A stretch of DNA of 41,501 nucleotides from positions 1 through 41,501 of the IMG/VR virus record IMGVR_UViG_3300045051_000730, one strand, 5' to 3'. Below the pieces are notes generated by a model. It worked only from the letters and a program-made list of their open reading frames with translations, had not been told where the DNA came from and made no database searches. Numbering within the stretch: the first letter of the stretch is position 1; each line of letters opens with the position of its first letter. The DNA comes from a virus. The position numbers and the translations under genes were made by a program. Of the stretch, positions 13,907-20,503 are shown in pieces.

Positions 13907-14325
13907 AGATCCGCAAGCGGCAGATGCGAGCGGTGCTCGACGCGCTGTGGCGCGCCTCGATCGAGAGCGGCGTCGACGGCGACCAGGCCCAGGACCAGGC
14001 GAGCGAGGACAAGGCGCTGCTCGGCGTCTACATGCGCCAGGTCGACATCGAGAAGACCAAGGTGCGCGAGCTGCAGGGCGACATCGAGCAGCTGCAGAAC
14101 CAGCTGAAGCAGCGGGAGATCGAGCTCACCGGCAAGACGGCGACGCTGCAGAAGCTGAACGGCCAGCAGGATCTGTTCGTCCGAGTCGCGAGGGCGATCG
14201 ATCAGCTGCAGGACTACGCCTTCCAGCCGAAGGGTAGCCGGAACAACTACGACCTCTGGACCCAGGTGTTGCCCTCGCCGATCAGGGACGAGCTCGCCCA
14301 GATCCGCAAGGCGCTGCGATGGTAG
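13903..14325 (+). CDS. Coiled-coil protein, 140 aa
   Basis: Overlaps the previous gene by four bases. A basic N-terminus is followed by a helical region with an evident coiled coil (residues 45-95: KVRELQGDIEQLQNQLKQRE), then FQPKGSRNNYDLWTQVLPS. No enzyme motif. May form dimers. Function unknown. Confidence 0.6.
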   Translation: MKIRKRQMRAVLDALWRASIESGVDGDQAQDQASEDKALLGVYMRQVDIEKTKVRELQGDIEQLQNQLKQREIELTGKTATLQKLNGQQDLFVRVARAIDQLQDYAFQPKGSRNNYDLWTQVLPSPIRDELAQIRKALRW

Positions 14326-14561
14326 ACGAGCTCGAGGCAGAAGAGCTGCGCGTCGCGAAGGAGGTCGGCCAGAGGATGTTCTTCATCGTCGACCGGATAC
14401 TCCACGGCGCCGAGATGGCGGTCGCCATGACTGCCCTGACCGAAGCCGTCTACCTGGTGCTTGTGAGCGGGGCGCCAGAGGCCAAGTTGACCGTGGCCGA
14501 GATGATCGACACGTTCTGTGAGGGCCTAGTCGCCTGCAAGCCTACCGACCCGGTGCAGTGA
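14319..14561 (+). CDS. Small acidic helical protein, 80 aa
   Basis: Start at 14319 lies within the end of the previous gene. Acidic N-terminus (VDELEAEELRVAKEVGQ), then a hydrophobic helical stretch (MAVAMTALTEAVYLVLV) that is amphipathic rather than a convincing transmembrane span. No recognised family. Confidence 0.6.
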   Translation: MVDELEAEELRVAKEVGQRMFFIVDRILHGAEMAVAMTALTEAVYLVLVSGAPEAKLTVAEMIDTFCEGLVACKPTDPVQ

Positions 14562-14860
14562 TGCCGACGTGCCCGTGCTGTGGCCGCGAGGCGGACATCC
14601 AGGCGATCATCAACTACGAGCTCAGGGGATCGACGCAACGTCGCCTGGCAAACGTCCTGGCCGAGCGGCGCGGCCAATGGCTGCGAGCGGCCCAACTCAC
14701 CGAGCTCGTCTATGGTCCGCGCAAGGATGGCGGCGCGACGCAGAACGCGATCGCGGTCAACTTCGGGCTCATCCGCAAGCGGCTAGCACCCTACGGCATC
14801 CGGCTCGAGGGCCGGTGCGGCGGCGCCGCCAAGACCAATGGCCGACGGATGGACTGGTGA
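14561..14860 (+). CDS. Winged-helix/CPxC zinc protein, 99 aa
   Basis: The start ATG at 14561 overlaps the previous stop (TGATG); a GTG immediately before it is an alternative. The N-terminus MPTCPCCGREA is a Cys knuckle. It is followed by a region with the layout of a transcriptional-regulator winged helix (RRGQWLRAAQLTELVYGPRK, then NAIAVNFGLIRKRLAPYGIR), similar to the OmpR-type C-terminal domain. A small regulator binding phage or host DNA is plausible. Target unknown. Confidence 0.55.
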   Translation: MPTCPCCGREADIQAIINYELRGSTQRRLANVLAERRGQWLRAAQLTELVYGPRKDGGATQNAIAVNFGLIRKRLAPYGIRLEGRCGGAAKTNGRRMDW

Positions 14861-14888
14861 TACGATGCAGTGACAAGAGGAGGAGCGC

Positions 14889-15068
14889 ATGCCAGCAATC
14901 GATGAAGGTTTCGACGCCTGGGAGAACGAGCTGAAGGTGTTGGCCAAGGAGCTCGAGGCGCACATGCGCAAGCCGGTCTTCGATGGCCGCTCGGCATCGC
15001 TCGCGATCACGCACCTGCAGACAGCGGTGCTGTGGGCGCTTGAATCAAACCGCAGGGAGGTCGTGTAA
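14889..15068 (+). CDS. 59-aa helical hairpin, possible Acb2/Tad1-like (DUF7681) protein
   Basis: Start at 14889 has a strong GAGGAG site; the stop overlaps the next start (TAATG). The product has two helices, WENELKVLAKELEAH and SLAITHLQTAVLWALES, joined by a short loop ending in D-G-R-S-A. The pattern Leu-Ala-x-Glu-Leu, then R-x-x-SLAxTxLQxAxxWAxxS, recalls the Acb2/Tad1 hairpin domain. Those proteins sequester the cyclic nucleotide signals of CBASS and Thoeris defence. I identify this from memory of the family pattern only, and ligand residues cannot be verified here. Alternative: unrelated helical miniprotein. Confidence 0.55.
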   Translation: MPAIDEGFDAWENELKVLAKELEAHMRKPVFDGRSASLAITHLQTAVLWALESNRREVV

Positions 15069-15484
15069 TGGGCTCGCTCGAAGAGACGGAACGGATGTCA
15101 GCTGCTGTTGCCAGGGCGCCGCGGGTGAAGCTGAAGGACATCCAGGAAGCGATCGAGACGCGCATCGACATCGATGGCACGACCCTCGCGGCGCTGCAGA
15201 TCCAGCGGATCGGCGTTACCCGTCAGCTTCCCTCGCCGCTTGAGACGTTCTCGATCTGCCTGCTCGTGATGCGGAACGGCTTCGTGGTGATCGGCAAGTC
15301 CGCGCCGGCGTCACCGGAGAATTTCGACCCCGAGCTCGGGCGAACCTACGCCTACGAGGACGCGGTGCGTCAGCTGTGGCCGCTGATGGGCTACGCGCTG
15401 CGCGACAAGCTGGCGGCAGTGCCGCACGCAGCGCCGAGCGGCTACGAGCGCGCCGGTAAGTCCAACGTGCCAGGTGACGCATGA
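15068..15484 (+). CDS. Phage Gp49-like family protein, 138 aa
   Basis: Shows the full pattern of the Phage_gp49_66 family: VKLKDIQEAIETRI, then CLLVMRNGFVVIGKSAPASP followed by ENFDPELGRTYAYEDAVRQL and WPLMGYALRDKL. Members are common in early regions of many phages and prophages. Their biochemical function is unknown to me. Coupled by overlap to the possible Acb2/Tad1-like gene before it and to the next gene. Confidence 0.75.
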   Translation: MGSLEETERMSAAVARAPRVKLKDIQEAIETRIDIDGTTLAALQIQRIGVTRQLPSPLETFSICLLVMRNGFVVIGKSAPASPENFDPELGRTYAYEDAVRQLWPLMGYALRDKLAAVPHAAPSGYERAGKSNVPGDA

Positions 15485-16527
15485 CCGACTACGCCGCCGG
15501 CCTCAGCGGCCCACGGCGGCCTCGACCAGGGCCGCCGCCACCAACCGCCGATCAGCTCCACGGCCGGCAGCTCGCCGCCCGCCTGGTCGACCACAACAAC
15601 GGTCGCTACGGCGTCTTCCGCGGCACCAACGGCACCCTGGCGCTCGCCTGGCAGGTGCCGCCGGCGGGGACGCCGATCGGCCCGTTGCCGACCTTCATCG
15701 CGCCGCTGCGCATCGAGCCTCAGGGCGACAGGAATGTGCTGGCGATTCTCCCGGCGCCGGCGGCCGACGATGGCAGCGTGACCTTCGCTGCGCCCGGGCA
15801 GTGGATTGTCCGAATCGACGACGAGGCCGGAACCACGCACGTCGTCGACCAGCGCGCCTTCATCAACGCCATGACCTATGTCGGCCCGCCGCCCGAGCTG
15901 CGCGATGCGGTGCCGCAGCCCCAGGCGGCCCCGCTGGTGGCCGAGGACGAGCCGGAGGAGCAGGAGGAGGCCCCGGCGCCGGAAACGCATCCTGAGGGCG
16001 CCCAGGCCCGCCTGGACGTGGTTCTGCTGCAGGAGGTGCGCCAGGCGGTCGCCGAGATCCGCGGGCGCGTCAGCGCGATGGTCGACCACCAGGTGGCGGT
16101 GCCGACGATGCACGTCGTGCTCGACGCCTTCGTGCGCGAGGTGCTCGGCGACAACGAGCGGCTCCGGCACGAGATCAAGGCCAACGCCGAGCGGCACGCT
16201 GTCGAGGCGCACGAGCTGCGCAACGAGCTCGGCAAGACGACGCGATTCCTGCAGGCCTACCTGCTCGAGCTGCCTGGCCACGAGATCAGCGTCAACTGGG
16301 ACCACTGGCAGGGCGTGGCGCTGCCCGAGCTGAAGTGGAGCGAGGTGAACTACGGCTTCGAGACGATCGTGCGAGCGCTCGTCCCAGAGCCGCGGAGGCC
16401 GGTCGAGGACGTGGTCGACGCCATCCACCGGGAGCACGTTGACCCGCCGGCCGAGGCGCCTCAAGCTGATGCCAAGCCGGCCCGCCCGAGACGGGAGCGG
16501 AAGGTCACGCCCAGCGAAGGAGGTTGA
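15481..16527 (+). CDS. Large unknown protein with DYAAGL N-terminus, 348 aa
   Basis: Starts with a four-base overlap. Residues 3-8 read DYAAGL, a peptide that recurs in several virion proteins of this genome. Then a Pro-rich segment, a beta-rich region (about 30-130), an acidic Pro/Glu linker (about 140-170), and a helical domain with RQAVAEIRGRVSAMVDHQ and KANAERHAVEAHELRNELGK. The Pro/Lys/Arg tail suggests surface exposure. There is no membrane segment. Could be an early virion or packaging-associated protein, inferred from the shared motif. Unrecognised otherwise. Confidence 0.6.
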   Translation: MTDYAAGLSGPRRPRPGPPPPTADQLHGRQLAARLVDHNNGRYGVFRGTNGTLALAWQVPPAGTPIGPLPTFIAPLRIEPQGDRNVLAILPAPAADDGSVTFAAPGQWIVRIDDEAGTTHVVDQRAFINAMTYVGPPPELRDAVPQPQAAPLVAEDEPEEQEEAPAPETHPEGAQARLDVVLLQEVRQAVAEIRGRVSAMVDHQVAVPTMHVVLDAFVREVLGDNERLRHEIKANAERHAVEAHELRNELGKTTRFLQAYLLELPGHEISVNWDHWQGVALPELKWSEVNYGFETIVRALVPEPRRPVEDVVDAIHREHVDPPAEAPQADAKPARPRRERKVTPSEGG

Positions 16528-16528
16528 C

Positions 16529-17062
16529 ATGCGAGCCGAGCACGACACTATCAGCGGCGTCTCGTCGCTGAGGCACCCGACCTCCGAGGCCGACGCGGAG
16601 CTCCAGCCCGCTGACGCCCCGGAGGTCGGACCAATCAACGAGCTCTACAAGAGGCCGCCGCCGGTCAACGCCTACTACCCGCGCCCGAACGAGCGCCAGA
16701 ACATGGCCCAGCGCGAGGTCAACGAGTTCTATCGCGACCTCCTGAACATCTCTGATGCCGAGCTCTGCCGGGGCGTGATCGTCCGCGAGGTCGAGGCGCT
16801 CGCCCCCAACCCGGACATGTTCCCTCGGACGGATGATCCCGCCATGGACTTCGGCTGGAGCCAGGCGGTCGGCCGCATCCAGGATCCCACCTGCTCGCCT
16901 GGTCGAGCGGCGCACATCGTGCAGGACGTCGGCTGGCGCACCCAGATGCGCACTCGGCAGATGTCATCGACGACGCTCGTCCTCGCCGGCGCCGCGGTCG
17001 TCGGCACCATCGGCTTCTGGGTCGGCGTCATCATCGGCGTGTCGTGGCTGATTGCGGGATGA
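16529..17062 (+). CDS. C-terminally membrane-anchored protein, 177 aa
   Basis: Start at 16529 has AAGGAGG at 16517-16523. The soluble N-terminal 145 residues contain a DUF-like acidic segment and INELYKRPPPVNAYYPRP. The last 30 residues form one clear transmembrane helix (LVLAGAAVVGTIGFWVGVII), a tail-anchored topology with the bulk in the cytoplasm. Such proteins can be exclusion or lysis-control factors. Function not shown. Confidence 0.6.
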   Translation: MRAEHDTISGVSSLRHPTSEADAELQPADAPEVGPINELYKRPPPVNAYYPRPNERQNMAQREVNEFYRDLLNISDAELCRGVIVREVEALAPNPDMFPRTDDPAMDFGWSQAVGRIQDPTCSPGRAAHIVQDVGWRTQMRTRQMSSTTLVLAGAAVVGTIGFWVGVIIGVSWLIAG

Positions 17063-17364
17063 AGCAGCCCCGGCTCACCCACGATCAATTCGTCGCCATC
17101 CTTGACGTGATGGGCATCGATACCGTTGTCGAAGAGCGCTACGTCGAGCGCGACTCGGGAACGAGCTACGTCCAATGGGAATTCGAGCGCGGCTTCTGCC
17201 ATCGTGACGGCGAGATCAATTGGCGGAAGCAGCTGGAGCGCATCAAGGCGATCCGCAAGGCCCAGGCCGAGCGCAGCAAGCACAACACCGAGGTGATGGC
17301 GCGCGGGGGCTCAACAGACGAACTGATGTTGTCGTTGCCGCTGCCAGATTGGGCGAGGTCTTGA
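17059..17364 (+). CDS. Small unknown protein, 101 aa
   Basis: Start at 17059 is an ATGA overlap with the previous gene. The sequence is mixed charge, helix-strand pattern (LTHDQFVAILDVMGIDTVVE, later EINWRKQLERIKAIRK). No recognisable domain. It is the last gene of the rightward early operon, followed by a large stem-loop. Confidence 0.55.
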   Translation: MKQPRLTHDQFVAILDVMGIDTVVEERYVERDSGTSYVQWEFERGFCHRDGEINWRKQLERIKAIRKAQAERSKHNTEVMARGGSTDELMLSLPLPDWARS

Positions 17365-17367
17365 GAC

Positions 17368-17424
17368 GGCCGAGGTGCGTGCGGTCCATAGAATCGCATA
17401 AGGGATTCGCACGCGACCTCGGCC
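17368..17424. terminator. Long stem-loop between convergent units
   Basis: GGCCGAGGTGCGTGCG (17368-17383) pairs with 17408-17424 over 16 bp with one bulged G at 17415. The 24-nt loop contains a second small stem (GAATC/GATTC, 17391-17395 and 17404-17408). The placement between the rightward early operon and the leftward cassette fits a bidirectional terminator. There is no T-run. Confidence 0.55.
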
Positions 17425-17490
17425 GCCATGCCGGCTCGGCCGCCGGCGATCAGCTTCCCCACGAAACCGTCGCCAGCGGCATACTGCCGG

Positions 17491-17571
17491 TCACTCGATT
17501 CTTGTCGACCATTCCAGGAGGAGGAAGTAGGCGACGACGGCGACGCCGAACCAGATCCAGAACCACATCAT
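17491..17571 (-). CDS. 26-aa single-span membrane peptide
   Basis: Begins at 17571 with an ATG that overlaps the stop of the gene at 17804-17568 (ATGATGA) and is preceded by GGGGG. The peptide MMWFWIWFGVAVVAYFLLLE followed by WSTRIE has an aromatic start, a hydrophobic core and a charged tail, typical of a single transmembrane helix. Translational coupling to the secreted protein upstream suggests a two-part envelope factor. Size and composition would suit a pinholin-like or receptor-masking peptide, but that is inference. Confidence 0.5.
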   Translation of the reverse strand: MMWFWIWFGVAVVAYFLLLEWSTRIE

Positions 17572-17804
17572 TCGCCCCCCGGCGCGACCCAGATCGCGAG
17601 ATCCTGCAGGCCCGAGGGCGGGAGTATGTGGCACTCCCAGAAGAGCTCCTCCTCGTCCGATTGGGCGCGCATGGCGCGGGCGTTGTTCTCGCAGCTGGCC
17701 TTGTCGGCGTAGGCGCCGAGCACCTGGGCCGGGACCATCTCGTCGGGGCCACCGGATTGGCCACTGAGCTGCAGCAGTAGCCAGACTGTCAGTCCGATTT
17801 TCAT
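17568..17804 (-). CDS. Small exported protein, 78 aa
   Basis: Start at 17804 is chosen for the GGAG eight bases upstream and because translation then begins MKIGLTVWLLLQLSGQSGG, a short signal peptide. The rest is acidic with two Cys residues (ASCENNA and WECHILP), likely one disulfide in the periplasm. The gene runs against both flanking operons, so it must have its own promoter, which I cannot define. The pattern resembles small exported moron proteins in prophages. Confidence 0.6.
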   Translation of the reverse strand: MKIGLTVWLLLQLSGQSGGPDEMVPAQVLGAYADKASCENNARAMRAQSDEEELFWECHILPPSGLQDLAIWVAPGGE

Positions 17805-17821
17805 GGTATTTCTCCGTCGCT

Positions 17822-17838
17822 GAGGGCGTGATGCCCTC
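17822..17838. promoter_or_regulatory. 6-bp inverted repeat in the divergent gap before terS
   Basis: GAGGGC-GTGAT-GCCCTC lies between the leftward cassette and the late operon. It could be a repressor operator or the base of a small hairpin. The gap contains no convincing sigma70 promoter. Confidence 0.35.
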
Positions 17839-17859
17839 CCCAATGTAATGCAGGGCACG

Positions 17860-18516
17860 ATGGGACGCTACCTCGATCGCTTGCGGCAGCGAAAAGCCGC
17901 AAAATCAGCTCCAGAAGCCCCGAAACCGGACTCGAAACCCCGAACCGGTGCGAAATCGACGAAAAAGAGGCCAATTCGCGCCGGCGAGGCGCCCGAGGCC
18001 AAGCCGCTCGTCGTTCCCGACCAGCCGAAGATCGGAAAACGGCCCTGGGATCCCTCAATGCTGCGCCAGGTGCAGGAAATGTCGAAGATCGGCCTGACCG
18101 AGCGCGAGATGGCGCGAATTCTCGACGTCCACCCCGGCGTGCTGTGGCGCCTCGAGGTCCAGCAGGCGATCCACGGCTGGAAGGAAGCAGCTGACGCCCG
18201 AGTCGAGCGAGCAACCTTCGAGCGCGCCGTCGGCTACAACATCGAGGTCGAGAAGATCGTCAACGTGAAGGGCGAGATCGCCAGAATTCTCACCTGGGAG
18301 CACATTCCTGCAGACGTGACGGCACAGATCTGGTGGGAAAAGAACCGCATGCCCGCGTCGTGGCGTGATCGCAAAGAGGTGGACTACCGTGACACAGGGG
18401 AGCTGGGCCGCGCGTCAGATGCTGAGCTCGACGCCATCATTCAACGAGCAAGGGATCTTCTCCCTCGCGGCGGCGGCGATCGAGGAACAGGATCGCCGTC
18501 AAAGAGTACGCACTAG
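17860..18516 (+). CDS. terS: Terminase small subunit
   Basis: 218 residues from 17860 (AGGG four bases before; an ATG at 17848 is the longer choice). A basic, Lys/Pro-rich N-terminus is followed by an HTH-like DNA-binding part: MLRQVQEMSKIGLTEREMAR and ILDVHPGVLWR. Then comes a helical oligomerisation region and a C-terminal tail for the large subunit. Small terminases recognise pac/cos on the concatemer and stimulate the motor. The gene overlaps terL by about 130 bp, and the circularly permuted appearance of this genome favours headful packaging. Confidence 0.75.
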   Translation: MGRYLDRLRQRKAAKSAPEAPKPDSKPRTGAKSTKKRPIRAGEAPEAKPLVVPDQPKIGKRPWDPSMLRQVQEMSKIGLTEREMARILDVHPGVLWRLEVQQAIHGWKEAADARVERATFERAVGYNIEVEKIVNVKGEIARILTWEHIPADVTAQIWWEKNRMPASWRDRKEVDYRDTGELGRASDAELDAIIQRARDLLPRGGGDRGTGSPSKSTH

Positions 18517-19933
18517 CCTCGCTGCCTGGGCGCGGCACAAGGGCTTTGAGCCGGCTAAGCATCACCAGCTGATCATCGACGCCATCGAAGACTTCCTCGC
18601 GGATCCGGCGCTCGATATCCTGTGCCTGTTCGCTCCGCCAGGCTCGGCCAAGAGCACCTACACAAGCGTCCTGTTCTCGAGTTATTTTCTTACGAGGTGG
18701 CCGCAACGGACCATCCTCTCGGCGACCCATAGCGGCGACCTGGCGGCGACCTGGGGCGGCCGAGTCCGCGACGACATCATCCTCGACGGCCCGACCCTCG
18801 GCCTGACGCTGTCGCTGAGCTCGAGGGCCAAGGAGCGGTGGTCGACGACCCAGGGCGGCGAGTATTACGCGGTCGGCGCCGACAAGGGCATCGGCGGTAT
18901 CCGCTCAGACCTCGGCCTCATGGACGATCTCTTCGGCAAGCTGCAGGACGCCATGAGCGAGGTCATCCGGCAGGCGCGATGGAACTGGGTGCTCAATGAC
19001 TTCAACGCCCGTCTCAAGCCGCGGGCGAAGCGCATCCTGATGAACACGCGGTGGCACCTCGGTGACCCCGCCGGCCGCATCCTCGACCAGATCGAGGCCG
19101 GCGTCATCCGCGGCAAGGTGATCACGCTCCGAGCTCGTGCTGAGGCCGACGACCCGCTCGGCCGCGCGATCGGCGAGTACCTCTGGGACGAGCCCGGGGG
19201 CTACGACTACGGCTCGTTCCTCCGCCAGCGCGAGCGTGAGTACGAGGGCCAGCCCGATATGTGGGAGGCGCTCTACCAGCAGCGGCCGATCGCCGAGTCG
19301 GGCGGCTACTTCAAAGCCGAGTGGATCCGCGAGGTCGAGACGCTGCCGCCGCGCTCCGAGATGACGTTCTACGGCGCCAGCGATTATGCGGTGACCAGCA
19401 ACGGCGGCGACTGGACCGTGCACATCGTCGTCGCCGTCGACAGCGAAGAGCGCATGTACCTGGTCGACCTCTGGCGCGGGCAGACGAGCTCCAACATCTG
19501 GGTCGACGTGCAGATCGAGATGCTGAAGAACTGGAAGCCGTACGCCTGGGCGGAGGAGCACGGGCAGATCGAGGCCGGCGTCGGTCCCTTCCGCGATGCC
19601 GAGTGTCACAAGGCCGGCGCCTGGACCGTCTTCGAGCTCTTCCCCACTAGGGGTGATAAGGCCGTACGAGCTCAATCGATTCGCGGGCGCATGGCGATGC
19701 GGACGCTCTACGTGAAACGCGGCGCACCTTGGCTGAAGACGTTTCGCACCGAGCTGCTGACGTTCCCGAAGGGCAACAACGACGACCAGGTCGACGCCCT
19801 CGGCCTGCTCGGCCAGCTGCTCGACAAGGTCATTGCCGGCACCAAGAAGAAGGCGCCGCCGAAGAAAGAGCGGAGCGACTATCAGTCGTTCCAGCAGGAG
19901 CGGTCGAGCGAAGGCTACGTGACACTGATCTGA
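18389..19933 (+). CDS. terL: Terminase large subunit
   Basis: ATPase-nuclease packaging motor. The GTG at 18389 is preferred (AGAGG nine bases upstream); GTG 18365 is an alternative in the same frame. About residue 85 is a Walker A (FAPPGSAKSTYT), and LGLMDDLFG gives the Walker B/catalytic acid near residue 175. The nuclease half has YGASDYAVTSNGG for the first metal Asp and ends with NNDDQVDALGLL for the last Asp pair. Length of about 515 residues is normal for phage terminases of this group. Located between terS and the portal cluster. Confidence 0.9.
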   Translation: MTQGSWAARQMLSSTPSFNEQGIFSLAAAAIEEQDRRQRVRTSLAAWARHKGFEPAKHHQLIIDAIEDFLADPALDILCLFAPPGSAKSTYTSVLFSSYFLTRWPQRTILSATHSGDLAATWGGRVRDDIILDGPTLGLTLSLSSRAKERWSTTQGGEYYAVGADKGIGGIRSDLGLMDDLFGKLQDAMSEVIRQARWNWVLNDFNARLKPRAKRILMNTRWHLGDPAGRILDQIEAGVIRGKVITLRARAEADDPLGRAIGEYLWDEPGGYDYGSFLRQREREYEGQPDMWEALYQQRPIAESGGYFKAEWIREVETLPPRSEMTFYGASDYAVTSNGGDWTVHIVVAVDSEERMYLVDLWRGQTSSNIWVDVQIEMLKNWKPYAWAEEHGQIEAGVGPFRDAECHKAGAWTVFELFPTRGDKAVRAQSIRGRMAMRTLYVKRGAPWLKTFRTELLTFPKGNNDDQVDALGLLGQLLDKVIAGTKKKAPPKKERSDYQSFQQERSSEGYVTLI

Positions 19934-19992
19934 ATCGCATGTAGCTTCCGCGGCGAGGAGCAGAGCGACGGCGGCGGACGTGATGCTCCCCC

Positions 19993-20301
19993 ATGCGGCG
20001 GCAACCCTTCGATCTGGTGCGCGCGAGCTTCTGGCTCGTTGCTGGCATCATGGGCGTCTACGCCCTGGACCTCCTGCTCGGTCTGCTCTTCTGCGGGTAC
20101 ATCAACGCCACCCATGGAACCGGCACTTGCAACGGCGAGAAGCTAGGCGAGCTGCTCGCCACATTGCTCGCCACCGCAGTTGCGTTCGCCGGCGGTCTCA
20201 TGCGTGACGGTCCCAAGCCTTACGATCGTCCTCCCGACGAGCCACGACCTGGCCCGATCGACGAGGACAAGAAACCAGGAGGCGGTGATGGCGAGAACTG
20301 A
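19993..20301 (+). CDS. Two-span membrane protein, possible holin, 102 aa
   Basis: Two hydrophobic segments (about 11-35 WLVAGIMGVYALDLLLGLLF and 55-72 LLATLLATAVAFAGGLM), a short polar loop with two Cys, then a Pro/Asp/Lys-rich charged tail. This layout is that of class II holins. No holin is adjacent to the endolysin, and this is the best candidate by topology, though the position between terL and the portal is unusual. The ribosome site is weak. Could instead be a structural membrane protein. Confidence 0.5.
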   Translation: MRRQPFDLVRASFWLVAGIMGVYALDLLLGLLFCGYINATHGTGTCNGEKLGELLATLLATAVAFAGGLMRDGPKPYDRPPDEPRPGPIDEDKKPGGGDGEN

Positions 20302-20503
20302 CATCGTGCTGGCGATCGGCCAGGCGGTCGAGCGGCGATATCCTGGATCCCGAGAGCACGTGATGACCGCCGGCACCGTCGCCGATCAGCTCGGCTTCGG
20401 CGATGCGTACGCGGAGCTCTGGGCCACCGCGCTCGGCATCCCGATCCCCGAGGTCGAGCCGCCGCCCGAGCCGCCGATCGAGGAGAAGGTCGAGGCCAAG
20501 TAG
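20288..20503 (+). CDS. Small protein before portal, 71 aa
   Basis: Start at 20288 is behind a perfect AGGAGG; the in-frame upstream ORF start at 20180 would overlap the preceding gene completely. Helical first half, then a Pro/Glu-rich tail (EVEPPPEPPIEEKVEAK). It overlaps the holin-like gene by 14 bp and abuts the portal. Function unknown; might be a head-assembly accessory. Confidence 0.6.
   Translation: MARTDIVLAIGQAVERRYPGSREHVMTAGTVADQLGFGDAYAELWATALGIPIPEVEPPPEPPIEEKVEAK

Noticed and set aside
15442-16638. 398-codon minus-strand open frame
   Set aside because: Antisense of the 348-residue gene, Arg/Leu/His-rich.
17842-17870. Leftward promoter for the minus cassette (TACATT)
   Set aside because: The hexamer 17 bp upstream is TAGCGT, too far from TTGACA to claim.
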